From Alistipes sp. (GTDB lineage Bacteria; Bacteroidota; Bacteroidia; Bacteroidales; Rikenellaceae), in contig JAFZHB010000020.1 in assembly GCA_017555105.1 (NCBI GenBank), positions 1 to 64,000 on the forward strand: a stretch of DNA of 64,000 bases, read 5' to 3'. This document shows positions 25,800-34,780 of the stretch, in pieces. Within the stretch, counting starts at the first letter, position 1; the number at the start of each line of letters is the position of its first letter. The position numbers were made by a program, and so were the translations under genes. Below the pieces are notes generated by a model. The model worked only from the letters and a program-made list of their open reading frames with translations. It was not told where the DNA came from and did no database searches.

Positions 25800-27155
25800 T
25801 TAAACTACACCGTGCGCCAGCATGGCGTTGGCAACCTTCATGAAGCCACCGATGTTGGCACCCACCACATAGTTCACATAGCCATCCTCCTCGCGGCCAT
25901 ACTGCACGCAGACCTCGTGGATGTTCTTCATAATGGCGTGGAGCTTCTCATCCACCTCCTCGGGTGACCAGGTCAGACGCATCGAGTTCTGGCTCATCTC
26001 CAGCCCCGAGGTGGCTACACCACCGGCATTCGAGGCCTTGCCCGGTGCATAGAGCAACTTGTGCTGCTGGAAGATACGGATAGCCTCGGGCGTCGAGGGC
26101 ATGTTAGCACCCTCGGCTACGCAGATGCAACCGTTATCGACGAGCATCTGTGCCTCCTCGCCGTTGAGCTCGTTCTGTGTGGCGCAGGGCATGGCGATGT
26201 CGCACTTCTCGCCCCACGGACGCTTACCGGCGTGGTATACGGCGTTCGGATACTGATCCACATACTCCTTGATGCGACCACGGTAGATGTTCTTGAGCTC
26301 CATCACATACTCCCACTTCTCGGCATCGATGCCATCCGGGTCGTAGATGTAACCCGACGAGTCGGAGAGGGTCACCACCTTGGCACCCAGCTCGGTCGCC
26401 TTCTTGCAGGCATACTGTGCTACATTACCCGAGCCCGAGATGCAGACCGTCTTGCCGGCAAACGAGTCTCCGCGCGTGGCGAGCATCTCCTGGGCGAAGT
26501 AGCAGGTACCGAAGCCCGTAGCCTCGGGACGCAGCGGCGAGCCGCCCCAATCGCGACCCTTGCCCGTGAGCGTGCCCGTGAACTCGTCGCGTAGGCGCTT
26601 ATACTGGCCGAACATAAAGCCCACCTCGCGACCACCTACACCGATATCACCGGCGGGTACATCCGTGTTGTGGCCGATGTGCTTCTGCAACTCGGTCATG
26701 AACGACTGGCAGAACTTCATCACCTCGTTGTCCGACTTGCCCTTCGGGTTGAAGTCCGATCCGCCCTTGCCGCCACCCATCGGGAGCGTCGTGAGCGAGT
26801 TCTTGAAGGTCTGCTCGAAGGCGAGGAACTTCAAAATCGAGAGGTTGACCGAGGGGTGGAAACGGATACCGCCCTTGTAGGGGCCGATCGCGCTGTTCAT
26901 CTGCACGCGGTAGCCGCGGTTGATCTCCACCTCGCCCTTGTCGTTGATCCACGGTACGCGGAAGATGATCACACGCTCCGGCTCGGCGATGCGCTCCAGA
27001 ATCTTCATCTTCTGCAACACGGGGCTGGCTACGATGTGCGGAGCCAACGACTCGGCCACCTCGCGTACAGCCTGATGGAACTCCGGCTCGTTGGGATTCT
27101 TGGCGATGATCTTTGCCATGAACTCCTCCACATATTGTTTTGCTTGTTCGTTCAT
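25800..27155 (-). CDS. gdhA: NADP-type glutamate dehydrogenase, hexameric
   Basis: 451 aa, the length of the small hexameric class. Interconverts 2-oxoglutarate plus ammonia and glutamate. GPYKGGIRFHPSVN and PMGGGKGGSDFNPKGKSDNEVMKFCQSFM contain the substrate-binding lysines. VCISGSGNVAQYACKKATELGAKVV is the Rossmann cofactor loop. In gut Bacteroidota this enzyme links ammonia assimilation with peptide breakdown. It lies 58 nt downstream of the DUF4923 gene on the same strand, at the end of a run that includes peptide transport (OPT), PepT and NAD synthetase. Confidence 0.97.
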   Translation of the reverse strand: MNEQAKQYVEEFMAKIIAKNPNEPEFHQAVREVAESLAPHIVASPVLQKMKILERIAEPERVIIFRVPWINDKGEVEINRGYRVQMNSAIGPYKGGIRFHPSVNLSILKFLAFEQTFKNSLTTLPMGGGKGGSDFNPKGKSDNEVMKFCQSFMTELQKHIGHNTDVPAGDIGVGGREVGFMFGQYKRLRDEFTGTLTGKGRDWGGSPLRPEATGFGTCYFAQEMLATRGDSFAGKTVCISGSGNVAQYACKKATELGAKVVTLSDSSGYIYDPDGIDAEKWEYVMELKNIYRGRIKEYVDQYPNAVYHAGKRPWGEKCDIAMPCATQNELNGEEAQMLVDNGCICVAEGANMPSTPEAIRIFQQHKLLYAPGKASNAGGVATSGLEMSQNSMRLTWSPEEVDEKLHAIMKNIHEVCVQYGREEDGYVNYVVGANIGGFMKVANAMLAHGVV

Positions 27156-27213
27156 AATCGCAAATCTGTTTTTGATTGTTATTTGGCTATAAAATTACTT
27201 CAAATGCTGTTCC

Positions 27214-27813
27214 CTACTGCTTCGTGAAGGCAAAACCGAGGTAGGCCTCGTCGTAGCGCTCCAGGAGCGTGGCAATGGTCTTGAGCGAGCCGATCGAGCT
27301 GCCGAGCGTCGTGACCAGGTCGACGAGCTTCGTCACGGGGAAGACCAGCTGCAGCTCACTGCCGCTGATGTAGGCCTTGCCCGAGATCTTGCCGAGTTTG
27401 AAGCGACCCGAGGCGAAGTTCAGCGTGATGGTGTGGCTCGTGGGGTCGAAGGTGTAGCTACCCGAGAGGTTCTTCGCACGACCGAGGTTGGCCGTGAAGC
27501 TCTTGCCCTCGTTGAAGATGAAGGAGGCTGCACCGCTCTTGATGCCCACGATCGAGTAGGCCGTGGTGAGCTTCGGCGTGACGGTTGACTCGATGGCCAG
27601 CGAACCCACCTCGCTCAGCGCATTGCTGCTCTCCAAGCGCACGGCAGGCTCCGTGTAGTTCCAGGTGGCATTGATCGCATGTTCGGTCAGTTGTCCGCCC
27701 GTAAGTTTATCTACGGCCTCCGTAGCCGTCTTTTTCAGCAGGTCGCTCCACGACTGCGCCGTGAGCTGCTGTGCTCCGAGGAGCAGCGTAAGGGTGAAGA
27801 TCAGGATTCTCAT
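27214..27813 (-). CDS. DUF4923 secreted protein
   Basis: 199 aa with a signal peptide (MRILIFTLTLLLGAQQLTAQ). The mature part matches the DUF4923 layout: SWSDLLKKTATEAVDKLTGG, WNYTEPAVRLES and beta-rich segments. Function unknown; probably periplasmic or outer-membrane associated. Its start lies 14 nt after the nadE stop, so it is co-transcribed with nadE. Confidence 0.8.
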   Translation of the reverse strand: MRILIFTLTLLLGAQQLTAQSWSDLLKKTATEAVDKLTGGQLTEHAINATWNYTEPAVRLESSNALSEVGSLAIESTVTPKLTTAYSIVGIKSGAASFIFNEGKSFTANLGRAKNLSGSYTFDPTSHTITLNFASGRFKLGKISGKAYISGSELQLVFPVTKLVDLVTTLGSSIGSLKTIATLLERYDEAYLGFAFTKQ

Positions 27814-27827
27814 CGGAATGTGTTGCG

Positions 27828-29756
27828 TTAAAGGTTTTCAATCTCTTTGAGCCACATACGCGCCGAGGCATCCGACGGCATACGCCAATCACCGCGCGGC
27901 GAGAGCGACACCAGACCCACCTTCGGGCCGTCGGGCATCGCCGAGCGCTTGAACTGCTGCGAGAAGAAGCGGCGGAAGAAGATCTTGAGCCACTTGAGGA
28001 TCGTCGCACGATCATATGCCCCCTTGAAGGCGATCTCGGCCACATAGAGCAACTTGCGCGGGCCGTAGCCCGAGTTGATGAAGTGGTAGAGGAAGAAGTC
28101 GTGCAGCTCGTAGGGACCCACCAGATCCTCCGTCTTCTGCGCGATCTCACCCTGGTCGGTGGCGGGCAGCAGCTCGGGGCTGACGGGCGTAGCCACCACA
28201 TCGAGCAGGATCTCATTCACGCGCGGATCGTTCGAGACATGCGTGGCCGACCACTCGACAAGCTGGCGCACCAGCGTCTTGGGAATCGAGCCATTGACAC
28301 CGTACATCGACATCTGGTCGCCATTGTAGGTCGCCCAGCCGAGCGCCAACTCGCTCAGGTCACCCGTGCCGATCACGATGCCGCCCATTTGGTTGGCTAC
28401 ATCCATCAAAATCTGCGTACGCTCGCGCGCCTGCGAGTTCTCATAGGCAGCCGAGCGATCCGTCGGGTCGATGCCGATGTCGCGGAAGTGCTGCTCACAC
28501 GCCTCGCGGATCGAGATCTCACGGATCGTGACGCCCAGCAGTTCCATCAGCTCGAGGGCATTGCGGTAGGTGCGGTCGGTCGTGCCGAAGCCCGGCATCG
28601 TGATGCCGAGGATGCCCTTGCGGTCGAGTCCCAACTTATCGAAGGTGCGCACCACAGCCAACAGTGCCAGGGTCGAATCCAATCCGCCCGAGATGCCGAG
28701 GATGACACACTTGCAGCCGGTGTGCTTGAGGCGCTTGGCCAAGCCGTGCGACTGGATCTCGAGCACCTCGCGGTAGAGATCCTCCTGCGTGGTGTTGTGT
28801 GCCGGCAGGAAGGGCAGTGGCGAGAAGACGCGGTCGAGTTTTTCGGTCTGGATCGCCTCGGGGATCTCCATTTCGATCACCGTGTTCTCCGAGCCCGACT
28901 CGTTGATGCGGAACGAGGTGTTACGCTGACGCTCGAACTCCAAAAGTTCGATGTCGATGTCGGCCACGATGAGTTTCTCCTCCATCGAGAAGCGATCCGT
29001 TTCAGCCAACAGACGCCCGTTCTCGGCGATGAAGGCCTTGCCGGCAAAGACCAGGTCGGTCGACGACTCACCGAAGCCGGCCGAGCTGTAGACATAGGCC
29101 GAGAGGGTGCGTGCCGATTGCTGCGTGATGAGCTGACGGAGGTAGTTGTGCTTACCCACCGCCTCGGGCGAAGCCGAGAGGTTGAAGATCACGCGTGCAC
29201 CATCCAGTGCGAGCTGCGACGAAGGGGGCTGCGGAACCCAGAGATCCTCGCAGATCTCGATGCCAAACTCCACGCCATTGACCTCGAAGGTGAGGTCAAC
29301 GCCGAAGTCGGCCTCCTGGCCGGCCACCTCAATCTGCTCCTCGGTGATTCCTTTACCCGAGGTGAAGACGCGGTTCTCGTAGAACTCCGAGTAGTCGGGG
29401 ATGTAGATCTTGGGTACTACGCCCATCACCTTGCCCTGCGAGAAGACCACGGCGCAGTTGTAGATGGCTGAGCCGTGGCGCAGCGGTGCACCGACAATCA
29501 TCACGAGCGGCAGCTTGCGCGTGCGGCGGATCAGCGTACCGAGTGCCTCCTCGGCGGCACTGAGCAGCGTGGGCTGTAGGAAGAGGTCGCCGCAGGTGTA
29601 GGCCGTGACGGCCAACTCGGGGAAGGCGACGATCTCCACACCGCGACGGGCGGCCTCATCGGCCAGGGCGGCAATGCGCTCTACATTGAAGTCGCAATCG
29701 GCCACCTGCACATGGGGCACGGCGGCAGCGACCTTTAAGAATCCAAAAGCATTCAT
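27828..29756 (-). CDS. nadE: Glutamine-dependent NAD+ synthetase
   Basis: 642 aa, two domains. The N-terminal nitrilase-type glutaminase has its Glu-Lys-Cys triad as E47 (FPELAVTAY), K116 (VPKIYIPDY) and C169 (IEICEDLW). The C-terminal ATP-pyrophosphatase domain carries ISGGLDST near 366 and KLGLDRKGILGITMPGFGTTDRT. It makes NAD from deamido-NAD with ammonia channelled from glutamine. It lies between pepT (13 nt upstream) and the DUF4923 gene (14 nt downstream). Confidence 0.97.
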   Translation of the reverse strand: MNAFGFLKVAAAVPHVQVADCDFNVERIAALADEAARRGVEIVAFPELAVTAYTCGDLFLQPTLLSAAEEALGTLIRRTRKLPLVMIVGAPLRHGSAIYNCAVVFSQGKVMGVVPKIYIPDYSEFYENRVFTSGKGITEEQIEVAGQEADFGVDLTFEVNGVEFGIEICEDLWVPQPPSSQLALDGARVIFNLSASPEAVGKHNYLRQLITQQSARTLSAYVYSSAGFGESSTDLVFAGKAFIAENGRLLAETDRFSMEEKLIVADIDIELLEFERQRNTSFRINESGSENTVIEMEIPEAIQTEKLDRVFSPLPFLPAHNTTQEDLYREVLEIQSHGLAKRLKHTGCKCVILGISGGLDSTLALLAVVRTFDKLGLDRKGILGITMPGFGTTDRTYRNALELMELLGVTIREISIREACEQHFRDIGIDPTDRSAAYENSQARERTQILMDVANQMGGIVIGTGDLSELALGWATYNGDQMSMYGVNGSIPKTLVRQLVEWSATHVSNDPRVNEILLDVVATPVSPELLPATDQGEIAQKTEDLVGPYELHDFFLYHFINSGYGPRKLLYVAEIAFKGAYDRATILKWLKIFFRRFFSQQFKRSAMPDGPKVGLVSLSPRGDWRMPSDASARMWLKEIENL

Positions 29757-29769
29757 CGTATTGGTTGTG

Positions 29770-30987
29770 TTATTTAGCCCAGAGCGTAGCGAGGTTGATG
29801 ATCACCTGCTGCGCCTTTTTCATCGTTGTGAGCGAGCAGTACTCGAACTTGCCGTGGAAGTTCATGCCACCCGTGAAGAGGTTGGGGCAGGGGAGACCCA
29901 TGAACGAGAGGCGTGCACCATCCGTGCCGCCACGAATCGGGCGTACGAGGGGCTTCACATCGGCCATCTCCATCGCCTCGAGGGCGCGGTCGATCACCTG
30001 CGGATGGGGCTCAACCATCTTGCGCATGTTGTAGTACTGATCCTTGAGTGTGAGGTTTACCACATCGCCTCCATACTTTGCACGGAGAAAGTCAACGGCC
30101 GACCACATGAAGCGCTTGCGCTGCTCGAAACGATCGGCGTCGTGGTCGCGGATGATGTAGCTCAGCGTGGCGTGCTCCACCGTACCCGTCATGCCGACGC
30201 AGTGGAAGAAACCCTCATAACCCTCCGTGTGCTCGGGACGCTCCTCGACGGGAAGCAGGTGCATCAGGTCGCCTGCCACCTCGATGGCGTTGATCATCTT
30301 GTTCTTGGCGTAGCCCGGGTGGACATTGCGACCCTGGATCTCGACCTTGGCGCTTGCGGCGTTGAAGTTCTCATACTCCAGCTCGCCCTCCATGCCGCCA
30401 TCGACCGTGTAGGCGAAGTCGGCACCAAAGGCTGCCACATCGAAGAAGTCGACACCGCGACCCACCTCCTCGTCGGGGGTAAAGCCGATGCGGATCTTGC
30501 CGTGTTTGATCTCGGGGTGGGTGAGGAGCTGCTCGGCTGCGGTCATGATCTCCGCTACGCCCGCCTTGTCGTCGGCACCCAGCAGCGTGTTGCCGTCGGT
30601 GTGGATGAGCGTGTGCCCCTTGAAGAAACTCAGCTCGGGGAAGTCGCTCACGCGCATCGTGAGGGCGTTGTTCAGCGCGATGTCCTCGCCATCGTAGCAC
30701 TCGATGATGTGGGGCTTGACACCGGCACCCGACATATCGGGCGAAGTGTCCACATGGGCGATGAAACCGATCACCGGGGCGTTCTCATACCCCTCCGAGG
30801 CGGGAATCGTACCCATTACATAGCCATACTTATCCATCGTGACCTCGGTCATGCCGAGGGCCTCCATCTCCTCCTTGAGCGCCGAGAGCAGCACCTTCTG
30901 CTTCTCGGTCGAGGGGAATGTGTTGCTCGCCTCATCCGACTGCGTGTCGTAGGCGACATATTTCAGAAAACGATCCAATAACTCCAT
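29770..30987 (-). CDS. pepT: Peptidase T (tripeptide aminopeptidase)
   Basis: 405 aa, M20B metallopeptidase that removes N-terminal residues from tripeptides. Metal site: H78 and D80 (FIAHVDTSPD), then LLGADDKAGVAEIM and FTPDEEVGRGVD. ATG 30987 (MELLDRFLKYVAYDTQSDE) aligns with the E. coli PepT N-terminus; the in-frame TTG three codons upstream is not used here. It sits directly downstream of an OPT peptide transporter, so imported peptides can be hydrolysed at once. Confidence 0.97.
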   Translation of the reverse strand: MELLDRFLKYVAYDTQSDEASNTFPSTEKQKVLLSALKEEMEALGMTEVTMDKYGYVMGTIPASEGYENAPVIGFIAHVDTSPDMSGAGVKPHIIECYDGEDIALNNALTMRVSDFPELSFFKGHTLIHTDGNTLLGADDKAGVAEIMTAAEQLLTHPEIKHGKIRIGFTPDEEVGRGVDFFDVAAFGADFAYTVDGGMEGELEYENFNAASAKVEIQGRNVHPGYAKNKMINAIEVAGDLMHLLPVEERPEHTEGYEGFFHCVGMTGTVEHATLSYIIRDHDADRFEQRKRFMWSAVDFLRAKYGGDVVNLTLKDQYYNMRKMVEPHPQVIDRALEAMEMADVKPLVRPIRGGTDGARLSFMGLPCPNLFTGGMNFHGKFEYCSLTTMKKAQQVIINLATLWAK

Positions 30988-31001
30988 AGCAGTCAATGGT
31001 T

Positions 31002-31026
31002 AATTTTGAATTCTAAATTTTGAATT
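31002..31026 (-). repeat. Post-stop AT-rich element, copy f (cleanest copy)
   Basis: Minus-strand sequence AATTCAAAATTTAGAATTC continues to a second AATTCAAAATT, 25 bp in all. It starts 5 nt after the OPT transporter stop and ends 14 bp before the pepT ATG. Confidence 0.7.
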
Positions 31027-31031
31027 GTGTC

Positions 31032-33029
31032 TTACTCTTTCTTGGCCAGCAGCGAGTGCCATGCGAAGTAGATGATGATGGCGAGGTACATCACCAGACC
31101 CATCCACTCTGCACCCTTCGATGCAGCCCACTCTGCGAGGAACCAATCCACATTGGCGAACTTCAGCACGGCGCTTACCACACCCATCAGAGCACCACCG
31201 GCGATGAAGCCCGAGGCGATGAGCGTACCGCGGTCGAAGCGAGCCTTGTTCGTGGCCTCATCCTTCGAGCGGCTCGATACAAACCAAGCCACCAGACCTC
31301 CCACTACGAGCGGGGCGTTGAGGCTCATCGGGATGAACATACCGAGTGCGAAGGCCAGCGCCGGTACACCGATCGAGGTGAGCACCAGAGCGAGAGCCGC
31401 ACCACAGAAGTAGAGCATCCAGGGGGTCTGACCACCTGTCATCAGGGGCTTGATCACGGCAGCCATGGCGTTTGCCTGCGGGGCAACGAGTGCGCCCTCA
31501 CCCACAAAGCCGTAGGCCTTGTTCAGCACGATCATCACGCCGGCTACCGTAGCAGCCGATACGAGCGTGCCGAGGAACTTCCATGCCTCCTGCTTCTTGG
31601 GGGTCGTGCCGAGCCAGTAGCCGATCTTCAGGTCGGTAATGAAGCCACCGGCCATCGAGAGTGCCGTGCAGACTACGCCGCCGATTACCAGCGCGGCCGT
31701 CATACCGGTCGTGCCGTTCAGACCTACGCTCACCAGCACGAGCGAGGAGAGGATCAGCGTCATGAGCGTCATGCCCGAAACGGGGTTCGAACCCACGATT
31801 GCAATGGCATTGGCCGCTACGGTCGTGAAGAGGAAGGCGATCACGAAGACGATGAGCACGGCTACCACCGTCTGCATCCAGTTATTCAGCAGACCGAATT
31901 GGAAGAAGACCAAGACGCAGATGAGCGTAGCGCAGAGTACCGTGAGGATGAGTTTCATCGTCAGGTCGCGGTCGGTGCGCGCCGTCACCTGTGCGGCGTC
32001 CTTCTTGCCACCGAGCTCCGATACGGCGAGGCCGACAGCCTGACGGATGATGCCTGCCTGGCGGCAGATGCCGATGATGCCGGCCATAGCGATGCCACCA
32101 ATACCCAGCGGCTTGCCGATGAACTGGAAGAGGTTCTCGGCCGTGAAGAGCGCCTCGGGGTTGGCGAGCAGCTGCTCATTCGAGACACCCAGCAGCGAAG
32201 CCATCACGGCGGGGTCGATGGCCGAGGTGAGCGAGCCGACGAGCGGCACGATGATGAACCACACGAGGCACGAGCCTGCGGTGATGATCATGGCATACTT
32301 CAGACCGATGATGTAACCCAGACCGAGCACGGCAGCCGAGGTGTTGAGCGAGAAGACCACCTTGGCCTTGTCGGCCAGCGCCACGCCCCACTCGGTGATG
32401 CGCGTCGAGATGGTGTCCACCCACAAACCAAAGGTGCTCACAACAAAGTCGTAGAGACCACCCACGAGACCCGCTACGGCGAGCAGCTTGGCCTGATTGC
32501 CGCCCTTCTCACCCGAGATAAGCACCTCGGTCGTGGCAGTAGCCTCCGGGAAGGGGTATTTGCCGTGCATCTCCTTGACGAAGTATTTGCGGAAGGGGAT
32601 CAAGAGCAGAATGCCGAGCAGACCGCCGAAGAGCGACGAGAGGAAGACCTGCCAGAAGGCCGCCTCCAGCCCCAGGATGTAGAGTGCCGGCAGCGTGAAG
32701 ATGGCACCTGCCACGATCACGCCCGACGAGGCGCCGATCGACTGGATGATGACATTCTGGCCGAGCATGTTCTTCTTGCCCATCACCGAGCCGACACCGA
32801 CGGCGATGATGGCGATCGGAATGGCAGCCTCAAAGACCTGACCCACCTTCAAACCCAGGTAGGCGGCTGCGGCCGAGAAGATGATGGCCATCAACAGACC
32901 CATACCGACCGAGTAGGGGGTCACCTCCCTCGGGGTCGAGGCCGTAGGCATCACGGGTTCATACTGTTCGCCGGCTTTCAGTTCGCGGTAGGCGTTCTCC
33001 GGCAGTTCGGTTCTATGTTGTTCCTGCAT
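31032..33029 (-). CDS. OPT-family oligopeptide transporter
   Basis: 665 aa, about 14-16 hydrophobic segments. Family features include TPREVTPYSVGMGLLMAIIFSAAAAYLGLKVGQVFEAAIPIAI at residues 34-77, then FKEMHGKYPFPEAT-like VKEMHGKYPFPEATATTEVL and GSNPVSGMTLMTLI. It probably imports small peptides by proton symport. A pepT gene lies just downstream and a MazG-like gene just upstream, each separated by an AT-rich post-stop element. The 671-codon frame on the other strand is an artefact. Confidence 0.92.
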   Translation of the reverse strand: MQEQHRTELPENAYRELKAGEQYEPVMPTASTPREVTPYSVGMGLLMAIIFSAAAAYLGLKVGQVFEAAIPIAIIAVGVGSVMGKKNMLGQNVIIQSIGASSGVIVAGAIFTLPALYILGLEAAFWQVFLSSLFGGLLGILLLIPFRKYFVKEMHGKYPFPEATATTEVLISGEKGGNQAKLLAVAGLVGGLYDFVVSTFGLWVDTISTRITEWGVALADKAKVVFSLNTSAAVLGLGYIIGLKYAMIITAGSCLVWFIIVPLVGSLTSAIDPAVMASLLGVSNEQLLANPEALFTAENLFQFIGKPLGIGGIAMAGIIGICRQAGIIRQAVGLAVSELGGKKDAAQVTARTDRDLTMKLILTVLCATLICVLVFFQFGLLNNWMQTVVAVLIVFVIAFLFTTVAANAIAIVGSNPVSGMTLMTLILSSLVLVSVGLNGTTGMTAALVIGGVVCTALSMAGGFITDLKIGYWLGTTPKKQEAWKFLGTLVSAATVAGVMIVLNKAYGFVGEGALVAPQANAMAAVIKPLMTGGQTPWMLYFCGAALALVLTSIGVPALAFALGMFIPMSLNAPLVVGGLVAWFVSSRSKDEATNKARFDRGTLIASGFIAGGALMGVVSAVLKFANVDWFLAEWAASKGAEWMGLVMYLAIIIYFAWHSLLAKKE

Positions 33030-33050
33030 AATTAACTTTGGATTTGATAT

Positions 33051-33080
33051 TTTTGAATTTTACATTCTGAATTTTGAATT
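33051..33080 (-). repeat. Post-stop AT-rich element, copy g
   Basis: Starts 3 nt after the MazG-like stop on the minus strand. It reads AATTCAAAATTCAGAATGT with a second AATTCAAAA unit, and ends 21 bp before the OPT transporter ATG. Confidence 0.6.
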
Positions 33081-33083
33081 TCG

Positions 33084-33410
33084 CTATCGGTTGTCGCCGC
33101 TGCCCGTGAGCTTGTTGCGGTTCATGCGCGAGCGTAGCTTGTCGACATTGGTCTGAGCCACCTCGTCGAGCGAGTAACCCAAGTCGTGCGAGAGCGTGGC
33201 GCAGTACCACAGCACATCGCCGATCTCCTTCATCAGCTCGGCCTTGATCTCGGGCGTGAACTCCTTGTTGGCGTCGCGGATCACCTTCTTCACCTTGTCG
33301 GCAACCTCGCCGGCCTCACCCGTGAGTCCAAGCGTAGGGTAGATGATGCGGCTGTCTGCGGGGTAGATCGCCGTTTCGAGGGCGTGCTCCTGATATTCGT
33401 TGAGTGTCAT
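33084..33410 (-). CDS. MazG-like nucleoside triphosphate pyrophosphohydrolase
   Basis: 108 aa, a single all-alpha NTP-PPase domain. The metal-binding pattern is E32xxE35 (GLTGEAGEVADKV) followed by E62xxD65 (KEIGDVLWY). It probably removes non-canonical or excess (d)NTPs. It is shorter than E. coli MazG, which has two such domains. First gene of the minus-strand run that continues into the OPT transporter. Confidence 0.85.
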   Translation of the reverse strand: MTLNEYQEHALETAIYPADSRIIYPTLGLTGEAGEVADKVKKVIRDANKEFTPEIKAELMKEIGDVLWYCATLSHDLGYSLDEVAQTNVDKLRSRMNRNKLTGSGDNR

Positions 33411-33480
33411 AGTTGTTTTGGTATGTTTAGTGATTAAATTACAAAATATCGCTCAAAAATAAATATTATTTTTGAAAAGA

Positions 33481-33516
33481 ACAAGAGCGATCACCCGAAA
33501 GGGAAATCGCTCTTGT
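33481..33516 (-). terminator. Terminator of manC-murF
   Basis: Perfect 11-bp stem (ACAAGAGCGAT, 33481-33491, with 33506-33516) and an inner CCC-GAAA-GGG stem-loop. On the minus strand a TCTTTTC tail follows, 17 nt past the murF stop. Confidence 0.7.
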
Positions 33517-33532
33517 GAAAGTTTTCCGTTTT

Positions 33533-34774
33533 TTAGAGATGGGGGAGTGCCCGCTCGAGTCCGATGCCGCGTGAGGCTTTTAGCAGAATCAGCGCGTTGC
33601 GGATTGGCTCGGCCTGCAACGCCTCGCAGAGCGCAGCGCAGTCGGCGAACCACTCGATCTGGGGTTGCTCGTCGAGCGCATCGAGTGCCTTGCGGAACTC
33701 GGTGCCCACCAAAATCAGCCGTGCGGAATGGTCGCTCGAGGCTTGGTGGATCAGGGTTTTGTGCTCCTCCTCCGACCACGCTCCAAGCTCGCGCATATCG
33801 CCAAGAATCAACACTTTCGATGCACGATCTTCAACTTTCTCTTGCAGTATATTTGCCACCGCCAACTGCATGCTCGACGGGTTGGCGTTGTAGCAATCCA
33901 AGATCAGCGTGTTGTGCTTCGTTTGGGTGCGCTGTGATCGGTTGTTGTCGGGACGGTAGGAGTCGATTGCGCGACGCACGGCCTCCTCTCCAATCTCGAA
34001 GTGAGCACCCACGGCTGCTGCTGCCGCCACATTGTAGCGGTTGTATTCTCCCTCCAAGTGGTGCGGAATCGCATCGGCCAGTTGGTCGAGGTAGTTGATT
34101 TTTTGCAACGCGATGCGCTCCTCGGCCATCTCGGTCAGGATGGGGTCGTTGGCGCGGACAAAGGCGCTCTTGGCGTGGGCTGCGAGGTGGTCGTAAAGCT
34201 CACCCTTGCCACGGCGTACCCCCTCTACACCGCCGAACCCCTCCAAGTGGGCACGACCGACATTGGTCAAGAGACCGTAGTCGGGCTCGGCAATGGCGCA
34301 GAGTGCAGCGATCTCGCCACAGGCGCTGGCACCCATCTCCACCACGCCAAACTCCACCGTGTGATCCATCGCTAAGAGCGTGAGCGGCACACCGATATGG
34401 TTGTTGAGGTTGCCTCGGGTGGCGTAGATCGTAAAGCGCTCGGAGAGCACGCGGCTGACCAGCTCCTTGGTAGTGGTTTTGCCGTTGCTACCCGCGATGG
34501 CGAGGATCGGAATGCCGAGCGCACGGCGGTGCGTGCGCGCCAGCTCCTGCAGTGCTTTCAGCGTGTCCTCTACCACGATGTAGCGCGCATCCACGGCTAC
34601 CGACGGATCATCCACTACGGCCACGGCAGCCCCCTTATCGAGCGCTTCGGCCGCAAAGCGGTTGCCGTCGAACGAGGCACCCCGCAGGGCGAAGAAGAGC
34701 GAGTCGGGCACGATGTTGCGCGTGTCGGTCGAGATGCGCGGATAGCGCGTGAAGGCGTCGTAGAGTGCAGACAT
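33533..34774 (-). CDS. murF: UDP-MurNAc-tripeptide-D-Ala-D-Ala ligase
   Basis: 413 aa. Adds D-Ala-D-Ala to the peptidoglycan precursor in the cytosol. N-terminal STDTRNIVPDSLFFALRG (UDP-substrate domain), the ATP loop IAGSNGKTTTKE (93-104), TRGNLNNHIGVPLTLL and FGVVEMGASACGEI, then LILDCYNANPSSM and LILGDMRELG are all MurF signatures. It is the second gene after manC (6-nt gap) and lies outside any dcw cell-wall cluster. Confidence 0.96.
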   Translation of the reverse strand: MSALYDAFTRYPRISTDTRNIVPDSLFFALRGASFDGNRFAAEALDKGAAVAVVDDPSVAVDARYIVVEDTLKALQELARTHRRALGIPILAIAGSNGKTTTKELVSRVLSERFTIYATRGNLNNHIGVPLTLLAMDHTVEFGVVEMGASACGEIAALCAIAEPDYGLLTNVGRAHLEGFGGVEGVRRGKGELYDHLAAHAKSAFVRANDPILTEMAEERIALQKINYLDQLADAIPHHLEGEYNRYNVAAAAAVGAHFEIGEEAVRRAIDSYRPDNNRSQRTQTKHNTLILDCYNANPSSMQLAVANILQEKVEDRASKVLILGDMRELGAWSEEEHKTLIHQASSDHSARLILVGTEFRKALDALDEQPQIEWFADCAALCEALQAEPIRNALILLKASRGIGLERALPHL

Positions 34775-34780
34775 GGTGGG

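Noticed and set aside
31020..33035. 671-codon open frame on the plus strand opposite the OPT transporter
   Set aside because: His/Arg/Glu/Asp-rich artefact of the transporter's codon use, with no recognisable domain or start context.
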